Positions 16,104 to 24,265 of a DNA stretch of 49,103 nt are shown one piece after another. The translations under genes were made by a program, and so were the position numbers. The stretch covers positions 1 through 49,103 of the forward strand of contig NZ_JAMBOE010000002.1 of NCBI RefSeq assembly GCF_023715465.1, read 5' to 3'. The notes below the pieces were generated by a model. That model saw nothing but the letters and a program-made list of their open reading frames with translations. It had not been told where the DNA came from and did no database searches. Source of the stretch: Paenibacillus macerans (GTDB lineage Bacteria; Bacillota; Bacilli; Paenibacillales; Paenibacillaceae). Every line of letters begins with the position of its first letter. Position 1 is the first letter of the stretch.

Positions 16104-16724
16104 TTGTCGGGATATTCCCCCAATCATTGGCTGGATCAAATCAATCACGCCTTGCGCTGGCAATACGATAAACTGTCTCAACTGGAAAACGATATTTCAG
16201 CGCTGAATAAGCAGCTTGAGGTCTTGAAATCCATGCCAAGGCAACATGTCGATAAGATAGACTACAATTTTGAGCAGTTGAAAGTGGAGAATCTCAACGG
16301 CACTTTGATCATCGGGATTAGCCCTAATGATCAAGGAAAGATTGAAGATCTATCGGTAGCCGGCAAACAAAAGGAGGACGTTTCGCTGGGCCAGAACTCC
16401 GATGATCCAACTGAATCGTCTGTCCAAACCATCAAAATCGAAGTGCAACGATACATAAAAGAGGATATCGCCTCTTTGCTCGCCGAGAAAGCGAATCACC
16501 GCAATATGAACCTCACGGCCGATCAACTGCAAAACATCATGGACGATATGATCCGGCAAGTTGATGACCGCCTTGCCTTTTATGTGGCCCAATTGCAAGA
16601 GGGGACGACAAACGGTCATGAACAGCATGAACTACACGAACAGGTTGAGCGGCGTTTAAAGGATGATCTGCTGCAAGCGACGGACAAATATATCGATTAC
16701 TTTCACCAACTGGAAGGTTCGTAA
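16104..16724 (+). CDS. gerPC: spore germination protein GerPC
   Basis: A 206-residue, coiled-coil-forming protein of GerPC length. Key segments are the N-terminal helix with YDKLSQLENDISALNKQL (about 23-40), the strand pair IDYNFEQLKVENLNGTLIIGI (about 52-72), where the last part recalls the GerP wording, and a C-terminal helical half. The start is TTG behind a very strong AAAGGAGGAGGGG site. In Bacillus gerPC is third in the operon; here it is last, 65 bases after gerPE. The 3' end overlaps the convergent YmaF-like gene by 22 bases. Confidence 0.85.
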   Translation: MSGYSPNHWLDQINHALRWQYDKLSQLENDISALNKQLEVLKSMPRQHVDKIDYNFEQLKVENLNGTLIIGISPNDQGKIEDLSVAGKQKEDVSLGQNSDDPTESSVQTIKIEVQRYIKEDIASLLAEKANHRNMNLTADQLQNIMDDMIRQVDDRLAFYVAQLQEGTTNGHEQHELHEQVERRLKDDLLQATDKYIDYFHQLEGS

Positions 16725-17074
16725 CCCAGTGGGGGACCGGTTGGCCCCTGAAAACTGTGGCGATGCCGCGGGATGCCCGTCACGGTTATATAATATTGGC
16801 CTCTAAATTCGAACGGCTCGTCATCCACAACATCGTCAACCCTATGAAAATGTGATCCGTCGGGCAAATAAACCGGCGGACCGGTGTAGCCTGCGAACCG
16901 GTGAAAATGCCGATCCTGGGTATAGGTGATTCCTTGGTAGCGATGAAAGTGGCAGTCACCGGGGCCTCCATTAACAGGGTAAGTAAAAAACCGGACCCTA
17001 TGCCGATGGCCTAAACTGATGGATGTCGACCCATAAAACTCATGCGTATGCGGCTGACAATTTGTAACAGACAT
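16703..17074 (-). CDS. YmaF family His-rich protein
   Basis: A 123-residue protein with repeated His-x-His blocks: PHTHEF, GHRHRVRFF, GDCHFHRY, DRHFHRF, GSHFHRVDD, RHRHSF. Such periodic His pairs, roughly every 20 residues, mark the YmaF family, found in sporulating Bacillota and of unknown function; metal binding or a role in the spore coat is possible. The ATG at 17074 is preceded by AAGGGA; an in-frame ATG at 17092 with AAGGAAG is an alternative. It is convergent with gerPC (22-base overlap). Confidence 0.75.
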   Translation of the reverse strand: MSVTNCQPHTHEFYGSTSISLGHRHRVRFFTYPVNGGPGDCHFHRYQGITYTQDRHFHRFAGYTGPPVYLPDGSHFHRVDDVVDDEPFEFRGQYYITVTGIPRHRHSFQGPTGPPLGYEPSSW

Positions 17075-17173
17075 CGGTATGCTTCCCTTCATGTGATGTA
17101 CGACTTCCTTAAAAAGGATTACGCCGATTCGTTTGTTCATATAATTTATTGATACGGAGGGGAGGGGGATTCT

Positions 17174-17872
17174 ATGCGAAATTCGCCAACGGAGGCCGCT
17201 CAAGCATTTGTAGCCCAGCAATATCCCGATTGCATGTTAGCGGTATTGGGCGGCAGCGCCAGTTTAAACCAGCATGATGCGGCTTCGGATTTGGATATCG
17301 TCGTTTTTGAAAAGGAGGATCCGGGTTATGTTCTTAAAGTAAGCTCCTTCATGGATTGGATCATTGAATGTACGGTACTTACTCCCGAGAATTACAGGGA
17401 ATACTACGATTTAGGAGTGCAGGCGGCCAATCCCACTTTGCTGAGACTGGTGGCCGGAGGCGTTGTTTTGGCTTCGCGGCAAAGCGGTCTGAAATTTATC
17501 GAAGAGGCGCGAAACGATCTGCAGTATGGCCCGATGCCCTGGTCGCAGGCAGAACTTGATTTCGCCAGATATGCGATTTCCGACAAAATCGCCGATTTGC
17601 ACGGCCAAATTCCACGCTGTGAACAATGGTTTGTGGCCGGCAAGCTCCTCATATTAGTAAGCGAGTTTATCCTGCGGGCCAACGATCAATGGCTTGGCGA
17701 GGGGAAGCATTTATACCGGTTTTTGCAAAATTATGCTCCTGAAACTGCCGCGGAGTTGGAGAAGGGGCTGGAAACGCTGTTTCTTCGGGATGACCCGGGC
17801 GAACTGGTCAGGGCTTGCAGCCGGGCGTTAGAGCCATATGGAGGAATCCTGCTTGACGGGTATGAGGAATGA
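17174..17872 (+). CDS. nucleotidyltransferase domain protein
   Basis: A 232-residue protein with the pol-beta-type nucleotidyltransferase signature: GGSASLNQHDAASDLDIVVF (about 27-46), that is G-G-S followed by the metal-binding D-x-D. A helical C-terminal half with WFVAGKLLILVSEFIL resembles the helper domain of small-molecule nucleotidyltransferases such as aminoglycoside (kanamycin) adenylyltransferases. The substrate is not known; resistance should not be assumed. The ATG is preceded by GGAGGGGAGGGGG. It is divergent from the YmaF-like gene and ends at a terminator. Confidence 0.75.
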   Translation: MRNSPTEAAQAFVAQQYPDCMLAVLGGSASLNQHDAASDLDIVVFEKEDPGYVLKVSSFMDWIIECTVLTPENYREYYDLGVQAANPTLLRLVAGGVVLASRQSGLKFIEEARNDLQYGPMPWSQAELDFARYAISDKIADLHGQIPRCEQWFVAGKLLILVSEFILRANDQWLGEGKHLYRFLQNYAPETAAELEKGLETLFLRDDPGELVRACSRALEPYGGILLDGYEE

Positions 17873-17904
17873 TACTTTACTGTTCGATTAAAACCGGAGG
17901 AGAA

Positions 17905-17937
17905 CGCCCCGTTGCGGCTGTGCAACGGGGCGTATTT
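17905..17937 (+). terminator. terminator between the nucleotidyltransferase and Hsp20-like genes
   Basis: Perfect stem CGCCCCGTTGC (17905-17915) with GCAACGGGGCG (17922-17932). The following TATTTT is a modest T-tract; it may serve both convergent genes. Confidence 0.75.
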
Positions 17938-17948
17938 TGGCTAAACGG

Positions 17949-18422
17949 TTATTCCTCGTTTTCGCTTTCGACAAAGACATCGTGAAAATTTTGGTGTTCC
18001 GGCAACTTAGGCATTTGGATTTCCAAAATTCCTTCCTTGTATTTTGCGCGGGCCTGTTTAGGGTTCACTTGTTTTTTGAGCTGGATTTCCCGCTTCTCCC
18101 CGGACGGCAAAACAATCCGCAGCTTGTTGCGATTTACCGAGACTTTTGTTAGATCTAGAGAGAAATCCTCCGAAACGGGCAATCGGACGATTAGATTGCG
18201 GTGTGTTTCGTAAAGATCATAATTCGCCGTCTTGTTATTGAAGATAGGGATATTGAAATCGGCTGGCATGGACTTTTGCAGCTGCTTTTGGACAAAGTCG
18301 CCTACCCAGGAGAAATTTCTGGCGGGATTCCCCTGCGTGAAGTTCTTTGGCAGAAACGGAAATTGCTCCAGCATTTGCTTTTCGAATTCTTCCCAGCTTG
18401 TCGAACCGCCCTTATTTCGCAT
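17949..18422 (-). CDS. Hsp20/alpha-crystallin family protein (CotM/CotP-like)
   Basis: A 157-residue protein. An N-terminal segment of about 65 residues precedes an alpha-crystallin domain: YDLYETHRNLIVRLPV (about 68-83), LDLTKVSVNRNKLRIVL (about 88-104), and the closing KYKEGILEIQMPKL, a variant of the small heat-shock G-x-L/I-x-I/V motif. Small heat-shock proteins hold unfolding proteins; in Bacillus, CotM and CotP use this fold in the spore coat. The gene lies among spore genes, so a spore role is plausible. The start follows AGGTGATG. Confidence 0.75.
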   Translation of the reverse strand: MRNKGGSTSWEEFEKQMLEQFPFLPKNFTQGNPARNFSWVGDFVQKQLQKSMPADFNIPIFNNKTANYDLYETHRNLIVRLPVSEDFSLDLTKVSVNRNKLRIVLPSGEKREIQLKKQVNPKQARAKYKEGILEIQMPKLPEHQNFHDVFVESENEE

Positions 18423-18595
18423 ATGGCATCACCTACATCTAATTTTATTCAACAGAGCATGTTCATGTTCGAACGTTAGCAAGTGATGCGGAAAAACAGC
18501 GCGAACCGGCGAACCAATCCCCTTTGCGGGCCATGCACCAAAAAGCCTATGGGCTCATAGCCTTGAGTTGAGAAGAGCGAGAGGGGAAGGTAAGC

Positions 18596-19042
18596 TTGTG
18601 CCATCATTTTAGTTTTTACGATCCGTTTCGTGTTACATCCGACCAAAATTTAATTCCTGACATCGTGCAAGCCATTAACGGTGAATACAGCGCGATCATC
18701 TGCTACGAACAATTGGCCCATATGGCTCCGGATGAAGAGATAAAGAGGAGAATTATGGAAATCCGCCAAGACGAGATTCGGCATTATCACAGTTTCTTGC
18801 AACTTTATACTTCGTTAACAGGCACGCAAGCGACTCCGCGGCAAACGGAACGATGCCCGGCCGATTACCGGTCAGGAGTGATCAGCGCTTTTTTGGATGA
18901 GCAAAAAACGGTTGATCAGTACTTGGAAATCGCAGATAAAGCGCACGATCCTAATATCAAGGAACTATTTCGACGTACGGTTTTCGATGAACAAAATCAT
19001 GCCGTGTGGTTTTTGTATTTTATGGTGGGCGGGAAAGAGTAG
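18596..19042 (+). CDS. ferritin-like domain protein
   Basis: A 148-residue four-helix protein. The repeated helix pattern E-x(6)-Y with later E-x-x-H gives di-iron ligand candidates: INGEYSAIICYEQLA (about 30-44), EIRQDEIRHYHSF (about 60-72), DEQKTVDQYLEIA (about 102-114) and FDEQNHAVWF (about 131-140). This is the rubrerythrin/ferritin-like fold, in spore formers often coat-associated or protective against peroxide. The start is TTG with GAGGGGAAGG upstream. It is a single gene. Confidence 0.78.
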   Translation: MCHHFSFYDPFRVTSDQNLIPDIVQAINGEYSAIICYEQLAHMAPDEEIKRRIMEIRQDEIRHYHSFLQLYTSLTGTQATPRQTERCPADYRSGVISAFLDEQKTVDQYLEIADKAHDPNIKELFRRTVFDEQNHAVWFLYFMVGGKE

Positions 19043-19099
19043 GAGCGTTTGTTAGAACCCGACTGGTATTAGGGAACTGGTCGGGTATTTATTTACAGG

Positions 19100-19128
19100 T
19101 TGCCACATTTCAATGTAAGCGCTATACT
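19100..19128 (+). promoter_or_regulatory. lichenase promoter
   Basis: TTGCCA (19100-19105), 17-base spacer, TATACT (19123-19128). TGTAAGCGCT inside the spacer resembles half of a catabolite-responsive element, but the second half does not match the CcpA consensus. Confidence 0.6.
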
Positions 19129-19206
19129 ATAATTACCCAGGGAAAATATTCCAACACCGTGGCTCCATAACTTCGTTCCTATTTAAAATCATTTTGGAGG
19201 TGTATT

Positions 19207-19920
19207 ATGAAAAAGAAGTCCTGTTTTACACTGGTGACCACATTTGCGTTTTCTTTGATTTTTTCTGTAAGCGCTTTAGCAGGGAGTGTGTTCTGGGAAC
19301 CATTAAGTTATTTTAATCCGAGTACATGGGAAAAGGCAGACGGGTATTCCAATGGGGGAATGTTCAATTGCACTTGGCGTGCCAACAATGTTAATTTTAC
19401 GAATGATGGAAAGCTTAAGCTGGGATTAACGAGTTCTGCGTACAACAAATTTGACTGCGGAGAGTACCGGTCAACGAACAATTACGGATATGGACTGTAC
19501 GAGGTCAGTATGAAGCCCGCCAAAAATACAGGAATTGTCTCATCCTTTTTCACGTATACAGGACCCGCTCATGGCACGCAATGGGATGAAATAGATATCG
19601 AATTTCTAGGAAAAGACACGACAAAAGTGCAGTTTAACTATTTTACCAATGGAGTCGGTGGTCATGAAAAGGTTATCTCTCTTGGCTTTGATGCATCAAA
19701 AGGTTTCCATACCTATGCTTTCGATTGGCAGCCAGGGTATATTAAATGGTATGTAGACGGTGTTCTGAAACATACAGCAACCACGAATATTCCGAGTACG
19801 CCAGGCAAAATTATGATGAATTTATGGAACGGAACCGGAGTGGATGACTGGTTAGGCTCTTATAATGGAGCGAATCCGTTGTACGCTGAATATGACTGGG
19901 TAAAATATACGAGCAATTAA
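19207..19920 (+). CDS. bglS: endo-beta-1,3-1,4-glucanase (lichenase, GH16)
   Basis: A 237-residue secreted enzyme nearly identical in pattern to the lichenases of Bacillus and Paenibacillus. It has a signal peptide (about 1-25, SALA-GS), then a compact GH16 jelly roll. The catalytic E-x-D-x-x-E lies in [11 protein letters not shown]128 nucleophile, D130, E132 acid/base. It cuts beta-1,4 bonds next to beta-1,3 bonds in lichenan and cereal beta-glucan. The ATG is preceded by GGAGG. It is transcribed alone and is more AT-rich than its surroundings. The residual XRE-like sugar control is not visible. Confidence 0.95.
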   Translation: MKKKSCFTLVTTFAFSLIFSVSALAGSVFWEPLSYFNPSTWEKADGYSNGGMFNCTWRANNVNFTNDGKLKLGLTSSAYNKFDCGEYRSTNNYGYGLYEVSMKPAKNTGIVSSFFTYTGPAHGTQWDEIDIEFLGKDTTKVQFNYFTNGVGGHEKVISLGFDASKGFHTYAFDWQPGYIKWYVDGVLKHTATTNIPSTPGKIMMNLWNGTGVDDWLGSYNGANPLYAEYDWVKYTSN

Positions 19921-19926
19921 TATGAT

Positions 19927-19969
19927 TGCAGCTGGGCATGAGCTTTTTAGTCCAGCTGCAGGAGTTTTT
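19927..19969 (+). terminator. terminator after the lichenase gene
   Basis: Perfect nine-base stem TGCAGCTGG (19927-19935) with CCAGCTGCA (19952-19960), then GGAG and T5. The loop is long (16 bases). Confidence 0.75.
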
Positions 19970-20007
19970 ATAATTACGTAAAATAATAATTTGACGAATA
20001 ATTATAA
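19968..20007. other. imperfect inverted repeat, candidate XerS (difSL-like) recombination site
   Basis: TTATAATTACGTAAAAT (19968-19984) is matched by the complement of ATTTGACGAATAATTATAA (19989-20007) with a two-base gap and one mismatch, separated by four bases. It lies 38 bases upstream of xerS. In streptococci and lactococci the difSL site for XerS lies directly upstream of xerS and has two AT-rich, unequal arms with a CG near each outer end; this element shares that plan. It also contains the likely -35 box of xerS, so part of the symmetry may be promoter sequence. Confidence 0.4.
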
Positions 20008-20019
20008 ATGAATTATGCT
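19991..20019 (+). promoter_or_regulatory. xerS promoter
   Basis: TTGACG (19991-19996), 17-base spacer, TATGCT (20014-20019), 26 bases before the chosen start codon. It overlaps the right arm of the inverted repeat, so XerS binding there could control its own gene. Confidence 0.6.
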
Positions 20020-20044
20020 TGGTTTAGGAGGTGCCGAGCCCAAC

Positions 20045-21115
20045 ATGGATAAAACGCTAAAAGCGCATTATATGAACCGCATCGATGAAAAGTTAAATGA
20101 ACTGCCTTGGTACGTGACCGAATACATAGATAGCCGCAAACGCAAATTGTCGCCGACGACGCTGTTGAATTACTGTCATGATTTTATTATCTTTTTTGAC
20201 TGGCTGACCGCCGAAAAGCTCGCAGCCGCAAGTCGCAAAGACGTTGAATTACCTAGCTTGGAAAAATTGACGGTTCGCGAGATCGAAAATTTTCTTTCCC
20301 ATTTAGAGTACCGTTTGGGAAACAACAAATATACGATCAACCGCAAATTGTCCGCGTTGAAATCACTGTTCGATTATTTGCAAAACAAAGCGGAAACCGA
20401 GGATTTACAGCCGTATATTCAGCGTAATGTTATGGCCAAAATAGAATTTAACGCTGTTAAAGAAAGCCAGGAAACGCTTGCCAACCGGATTGAAGGAAAA
20501 ATTTTGCGGGACGATGATTTCGAACGGTTCCGGCAGTTTGTGGCGTATGATTTTGGCGTACAAAACAAAGACAACAAGCGAATTTTTCGTTTCCATGAGT
20601 TTAACCGCGAACGAGACACTGCGATCGTGTCATTGATTCTTGGGTCCGGACTACGCTTATCGGAAGTAGCGGGAATCGACATTGGCGATTTGGATATGAA
20701 TAAAGGATTGGTCCGGGTAATCCGCAAAGGAAATAAAGAACAATACGTGTATTTTAGCGAACAAGCTTTAGCGGACCTGGAAAATTACCTAAGCATCCGG
20801 GAAGCAAGATATGCGCCAGACAAATCGGAAAATTCTTTGTTTTTGGCGGCGCCGATCGGCCGTAAAGGCACAAACCGCCGGCTGACGCCAAGAGCCATTG
20901 AGAAGCTGATCGAAAAATATGCAGCAGCGTTCGGCAAACCGGCATTAACCGTTCACGCGTTACGACATTCTTTTGCGACACGCTATCATCAAGAAAACAA
21001 CGACGTACCGAGACTAAGAAATCAATTGGGCCATTCATCAATCCAAACGACGATGATTTATACGCATTTAACGGATGAAGAGATGCGAAAAGCCGTGAAT
21101 AATATGGATAAGTAA
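20045..21115 (+). CDS. xerS: tyrosine recombinase XerS
   Basis: A 356-residue tyrosine recombinase, the length of streptococcal XerS. The N-terminal SAM-like core-binding domain has LPWYVTEYIDSRKRKLSPTT (about 21-40). The catalytic domain shows the first arginine in GLRLSE, the HALRHSFATRYHQ block (H-x-x-R), LGHSSIQTTMIYTH (H and the nucleophilic tyrosine) and a lysine in the beta-hairpin VIRKGNKE. XerS resolves chromosome dimers in streptococci; in Paenibacillus/Bacillus its job is less clear since XerC/D homologues exist. The ATG at 20045 matches the family start; TAGGAGGTG lies twelve bases upstream. No mobile-element genes are adjacent. Confidence 0.88.
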   Translation: MDKTLKAHYMNRIDEKLNELPWYVTEYIDSRKRKLSPTTLLNYCHDFIIFFDWLTAEKLAAASRKDVELPSLEKLTVREIENFLSHLEYRLGNNKYTINRKLSALKSLFDYLQNKAETEDLQPYIQRNVMAKIEFNAVKESQETLANRIEGKILRDDDFERFRQFVAYDFGVQNKDNKRIFRFHEFNRERDTAIVSLILGSGLRLSEVAGIDIGDLDMNKGLVRVIRKGNKEQYVYFSEQALADLENYLSIREARYAPDKSENSLFLAAPIGRKGTNRRLTPRAIEKLIEKYAAAFGKPALTVHALRHSFATRYHQENNDVPRLRNQLGHSSIQTTMIYTHLTDEEMRKAVNNMDK

Positions 21116-21743
21116 AAAGCAAATTAATCCAATCAAAGAGCCGATTTAGGCCGGTTCTATATTTCAATAACATCACTTATTCACAAAACTCGTATTTTGT
21201 ACATATGTCTTTCTTATATTTACTAAAAAAGAATTACGCTCGTTATCAAACTGCCTTCTGTAACCTTAAGTAACAATTCATTATAACGGGTGTCCATTAT
21301 ATCTTTCCCTCGTTTCGGGATCGTATCTAACATCAAATCCCTTATAGGAAAAAACCTATTAAATTCAAATACTCCATATATCAATAAGTTTAACTCATGC
21401 ACACTCTTCTCTGCCAATTTTAAATCAGGGCGATTATTCGTAGTAAATTGGATCAACTGCTTTCTTGAATTATTGAGCTATCGTTCCCCATTAGTTCAAT
21501 GCACATATTAAATAATCCACTTATCGGCATAAAAACTTTGACATTCTCAAGGATAAGCTCTAACAGTCAATGACTTTGTAACAATAGACGTGCATTTATA
21601 AAAATCAAAGTCTTAAAATGTGCATATTCATACGAGGCTCAAGATATTTTAATACTCTTAACTATCACCCGCTCCCCCTATCTAACCTGAGAAAATTCTT
21701 CATTAATTTGCAGGTCTTCATTCATACAAAAAAAGCCGCCAAA
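21116..21743. other. AT-rich gap with at most one weak ORF
   Basis: After xerS comes a weak hairpin (AGAGCCG...CGGTTCT, about 21137-21158) and about 600 AT-rich bases. Apart from the 77-codon frame at 21223-21456 (minus) nothing coding was recognised. A CCCATTAGTTCAATG stretch at about 21487 resembles the CTGCCCGTTAGTTTAA motif found at 23782 and 28973. The string GCTTTCTTGAATTATT here (about 21460-21475) recurs near 32660, pointing to shared debris. Confidence 0.4.
21223..21456 (-). CDS. hypothetical 77-aa ORF, possibly the 3' end of a lost gene
   Basis: The product is not recognised. The translated text is protein-like (LAEKSVHELNLLIYGVFEFN, then RRF-like FPIRDLMLDTIPKRGKD, ending EGSLITSVILF), with alternating amphipathic helices. 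The frame begins at a TTG without a ribosome site and is closed upstream by a TAG. It may be the C-terminal end of a truncated gene. Low confidence. Confidence 0.25.
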   Translation of the reverse strand: MIQFTTNNRPDLKLAEKSVHELNLLIYGVFEFNRFFPIRDLMLDTIPKRGKDIMDTRYNELLLKVTEGSLITSVILF

Positions 21744-21757
21744 TTAGCGACTCCCCA
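21726..21757 (-). terminator. terminator of the TetR gene overlapping its stop codon
   Basis: On the minus strand GTCGC-TAATTT-GGCGGC (with a G-T pair) is followed by T7. The TAA stop of the TetR gene lies within the loop. Confidence 0.65.
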
Positions 21758-22319
21758 TGGAATAATATTCGTGTCCTTCGACACCTCGGTTAAGCAAATT
21801 CCAAAATTGTTCAACCATGACCGACGGAGGATATGGCATCGAACGGATAATCCACCATTCCAATATACCCACTGTTGCTGAAGTTAAAAATTGTACCGTA
21901 ATGTCCCTGTTCATTTCCTTATCGAGATTGATTGAATCCAGATGCTCACTCAGATTTTCCCCAAACATGGTCTCCATTTGATTTCGAAATACTGTGCTTC
22001 CCTTACTCTTCAGCATTATGGAGTAGAAAGAAGCATGCTGTTCCAAATATTCAAAACTCTGAAGTAATGCGGTTTTGGAAGGAAGAGGAACTAGGTCATT
22101 TCCAGACATACAATGTCGAAGTAACTGGTTAATTTGAGCTGTTATACATTGCTCGCGCAGATCGTACTTGTCATCGAAATGCAAATACACCGTTCCTCGA
22201 TTGACATTTGCTTCTAACGCAATCTGATTGATCGTTATGCTCTCGAATTCTTTTGCTGACATCAGCCTCATAAAAGCATCCATAATCGCTTGTCTCGATT
22301 TTTGAATACGCCTGGTCAT
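21744..22319 (-). CDS. TetR/AcrR family transcriptional regulator
   Basis: A 191-residue TetR protein. The N-terminal HTH is clear: IQKSRQAIMDAFMRLMS, then FESITINQIALEANVNRGTVYLHFDDKYDL (residues 24-53, quoted in part: ITINQIALEANVNRGTVYLH). The C-terminal ligand domain with GILEWWI and a final MVEQFWNLL is of the TetR_C_7/DhaS-like kind. RBS AAAGGGGAG. It is divergent from an SDR across an interval with a 26-base near-palindrome, so it probably represses that SDR and itself. Confidence 0.88.
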   Translation of the reverse strand: MTRRIQKSRQAIMDAFMRLMSAKEFESITINQIALEANVNRGTVYLHFDDKYDLREQCITAQINQLLRHCMSGNDLVPLPSKTALLQSFEYLEQHASFYSIMLKSKGSTVFRNQMETMFGENLSEHLDSINLDKEMNRDITVQFLTSATVGILEWWIIRSMPYPPSVMVEQFWNLLNRGVEGHEYYSMGSR

Positions 22320-22443
22320 CTCTTTCTCCCCTTTATCCCTTTCAAAAAATAATCACTTCAAAGCCCTCTGTTGAAAAATCAACAACCGAGCTCGTTTTAA
22401 CCATTGAGCCCCATTTATCGCCCTGATACATTCACTATATAAA

Positions 22444-22469
22444 ACATATATTGATAATTCAACATATGT
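22444..22469. promoter_or_regulatory. TetR-type operator between tetR-like and SDR genes
   Basis: ACATATATTGA (22444-22454), TAAT, TCAACATATGT (22459-22469): an 11-base inverted repeat with one mismatch. Size and position between the divergent genes fit a TetR dimer site. It lies 24 bases before the SDR start codon. Confidence 0.7.
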
Positions 22470-22492
22470 CCAAATGAAAAGGAGGAATCATC

Positions 22493-23242
22493 ATGAAACT
22501 TACAGGAAACACGATTTTCATTACAGGTGGCGGTTCGGGAATTGGACGTGCGTTAGCAGAAGCGCTCCACCAACTTGGAAATAAAGTTATTATCTCTGGA
22601 CGAAATAAGGAGCGTTTGGAAGAGACAATCAAAGCGAATCCCGAAATGTCCGCAATGGAATTGAATGTACAAGACCCTACCAGTATAGAGAGGGCAGCCA
22701 AGCAGTTAATCGGAGAATTCCCGGATTTGAATGTCTTGATTAACAACGCAGGCATCATTCAACCCGATGACGCGGCGGGCGTGATTGATGAGGATGTTTT
22801 GGTTTCGACAGTCGCCACAAACTTGTTAGGTCCGATTCGGTTGACTTCTGCATTAATCGACCATTTGAAGTCCAAAGAAGAAGCCGTTGTCATCAACACG
22901 ACTTCGATACTTGGATTTGTTCCGTTAGCCGCAACTGCTGTATACTCCGCGACGAAGGCAGCACTCCATACCTATACGCTGTCCCAAAGATACCTGCTTA
23001 AAGACACATCGGTAAAAGTAATAGAAATTGTGCCACCCTGGGTTCAAAGCAACAACGATGAACCGCGTGCAATGCCACTTGCGTCATTCATTGATGCAAC
23101 GATAAAGATACTTGGCACGGATACAGACGAAGTTCTGGTCGAAGAAGCGAAAATGTTTCGAAATAACCCTGGCCCGAACGAAGGTATTTTTGTGACCCAA
23201 CTTAACGATACGATGAAGTCTGAACCTCCAAAGATTCATTAA
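22493..23242 (+). CDS. SDR family oxidoreductase (DltE-like)
   Basis: A 249-residue short-chain dehydrogenase: TGGGSGIG (11-18), NNAG (84-87), catalytic serine in NTTSILG (about 138), Y151/K155 in YSATK. The C-terminal part with VKVIEIVPPWVQS and the late PGPNEGIF is typical of the DltE-like group of cytosolic SDRs. The ATG follows AAGGAGG. It is divergent from the TetR regulator with an operator between, so it is probably inducible. Substrate unknown. Confidence 0.85.
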   Translation: MKLTGNTIFITGGGSGIGRALAEALHQLGNKVIISGRNKERLEETIKANPEMSAMELNVQDPTSIERAAKQLIGEFPDLNVLINNAGIIQPDDAAGVIDEDVLVSTVATNLLGPIRLTSALIDHLKSKEEAVVINTTSILGFVPLAATAVYSATKAALHTYTLSQRYLLKDTSVKVIEIVPPWVQSNNDEPRAMPLASFIDATIKILGTDTDEVLVEEAKMFRNNPGPNEGIFVTQLNDTMKSEPPKIH

Positions 23243-23412
23243 TCCACCTATCATTTAATTTCTAAAATTCAGACGAACATGACTGTGATGGCTCCCATCA
23301 CAAAAGGCCCTAATACAGAACATAGTGAAGCAGATTACCTTCAGCAAGGTTAGAAGCTCCAAGACATTGAACTGGAATTTGAGGAGATGCTACGACAGTG
23401 TCTTTTAGTCGC

Positions 23413-23447
23413 AGTCCCCTTCACCGACAAGGTGGAGGGGCTTTTTT
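23413..23447 (+). terminator. orphan rho-independent terminator
   Basis: AGTCCCCTTCACC pairs with GGTGGAGGGGCT around GACAA, followed by T6. The nearest plus-strand gene is the SDR ending at 23242, 170 bases upstream. Confidence 0.8.
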
Positions 23448-23889
23448 CTTTGGCCAGATACAAGTGCCCTTTCACGATTCTTGTCTAGAGCATCTTCTCT
23501 TTCTGCTAAGCAAAGTACCGTCAGAAGAAGCACTGACAGGCACCATCGGCACTTCTGACACTTTTCTTACCCGCCTCGAGGAGTCTCCTCCGTTCGCGAA
23601 TCTCTTCCTTCCATAGGGTGTAACGAGGATGCTCCAAAATACGATAGCCCTATGTACCTTTTCAAACGTTACCATAGTCCGGAACCTGCACACATATATA
23701 CAAATCCATAGCTTACAAGAAATTCCGCAAAAACTTGCCCTTACTTATGATACGGTTCAGCGCGAATGATCTTAAACTATCCTGCCCGTTAGTTTAATGA
23801 ATTGACGGGCAAAAAAACGATTAGATATACGCCTAATCGGCAATAGGAACATGTTCTTGTCCCTCGACAGGATTGTTTCTTTACTTAGT

Positions 23890-24126
23890 TCATCCTGATA
23901 CGGGCAATTGTATTGGATAACTGATTGTTCTAAAGCGAGGAACACTAGTTTCTTGACTTCTCTTCCCTGCTATACCCAACCATTCCTTAAAGAAATTGTC
24001 ACTAAACTTAGTCACCAGTTTTTCAAGTACCCAAAATAAACTGTTAGGACGGATCCCATGATGAATAGGATCATTTTCATCAAAATCACGTGTTTCCTCT
24101 GGAGCTGCTTTAATTAGCATTTTCAA
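23890..24126 (-). CDS. hypothetical 78-aa ORF, probably a gene remnant
   Basis: The product is not recognised. It reads like a protein end (NDPIHHGIRPNSLFWVLEK, KFSDNFFKEWLGIAGK, ending YPIQLPVSG) but has no ribosome site before its TTG or ATG, and nothing related stands next to it. It is likely the 3' part of a gene that lost its start. Low confidence. Confidence 0.25.
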   Translation of the reverse strand: MKMLIKAAPEETRDFDENDPIHHGIRPNSLFWVLEKLVTKFSDNFFKEWLGIAGKRSQETSVPRFRTISYPIQLPVSG

Positions 24127-24265
24127 ATTACAATGCTGCGCATGAATGATCTATTTAGATCGCCCTTTTATTTCGAACAAGTTATTTTGAACCCAATTAA
24201 ATACATCTTGATTTATACAGTCTGGTCCTCTCTCCATTCTTTCCAACTAGAAGAATGCAAATCAC

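Larger units (their letters stand above)
23243..24265. other. about 1 kb gap with gene debris and one terminator
   Basis: No complete gene is evident. A rho-independent terminator stands at 23413-23447 without a clear gene in front of it; the 150 bases before it include a short frame (MAPITKGPNTEHSE...) that ends quickly and may be the stump of a lost gene. A stem-loop at 23782-23811 carries CTGCCCGTTAGTTTAA, repeated at 28973. A 78-codon minus-strand frame lies at 23890-24126. The rest is AT-rich and unassigned. Confidence 0.45.

Noticed and set aside
19114..19127. CcpA (cre) site in the lichenase promoter
   Set aside because: TGTAAGCGCT fits the first half, but the last bases (TATAC) break the required symmetry, so it is noted only as a partial match.
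20045..21115. XerS as the integrase of a prophage or ICE
   Set aside because: No phage, relaxase or att-site features are nearby, and the protein has the XerS length and wording rather than those of an integrase.
23782..23811. Rho-independent terminator at the CTGCCCGTTAG hairpin
   Set aside because: The stem is good, but it is followed by A-runs on the plus strand and no T-run on the minus strand in the correct position.
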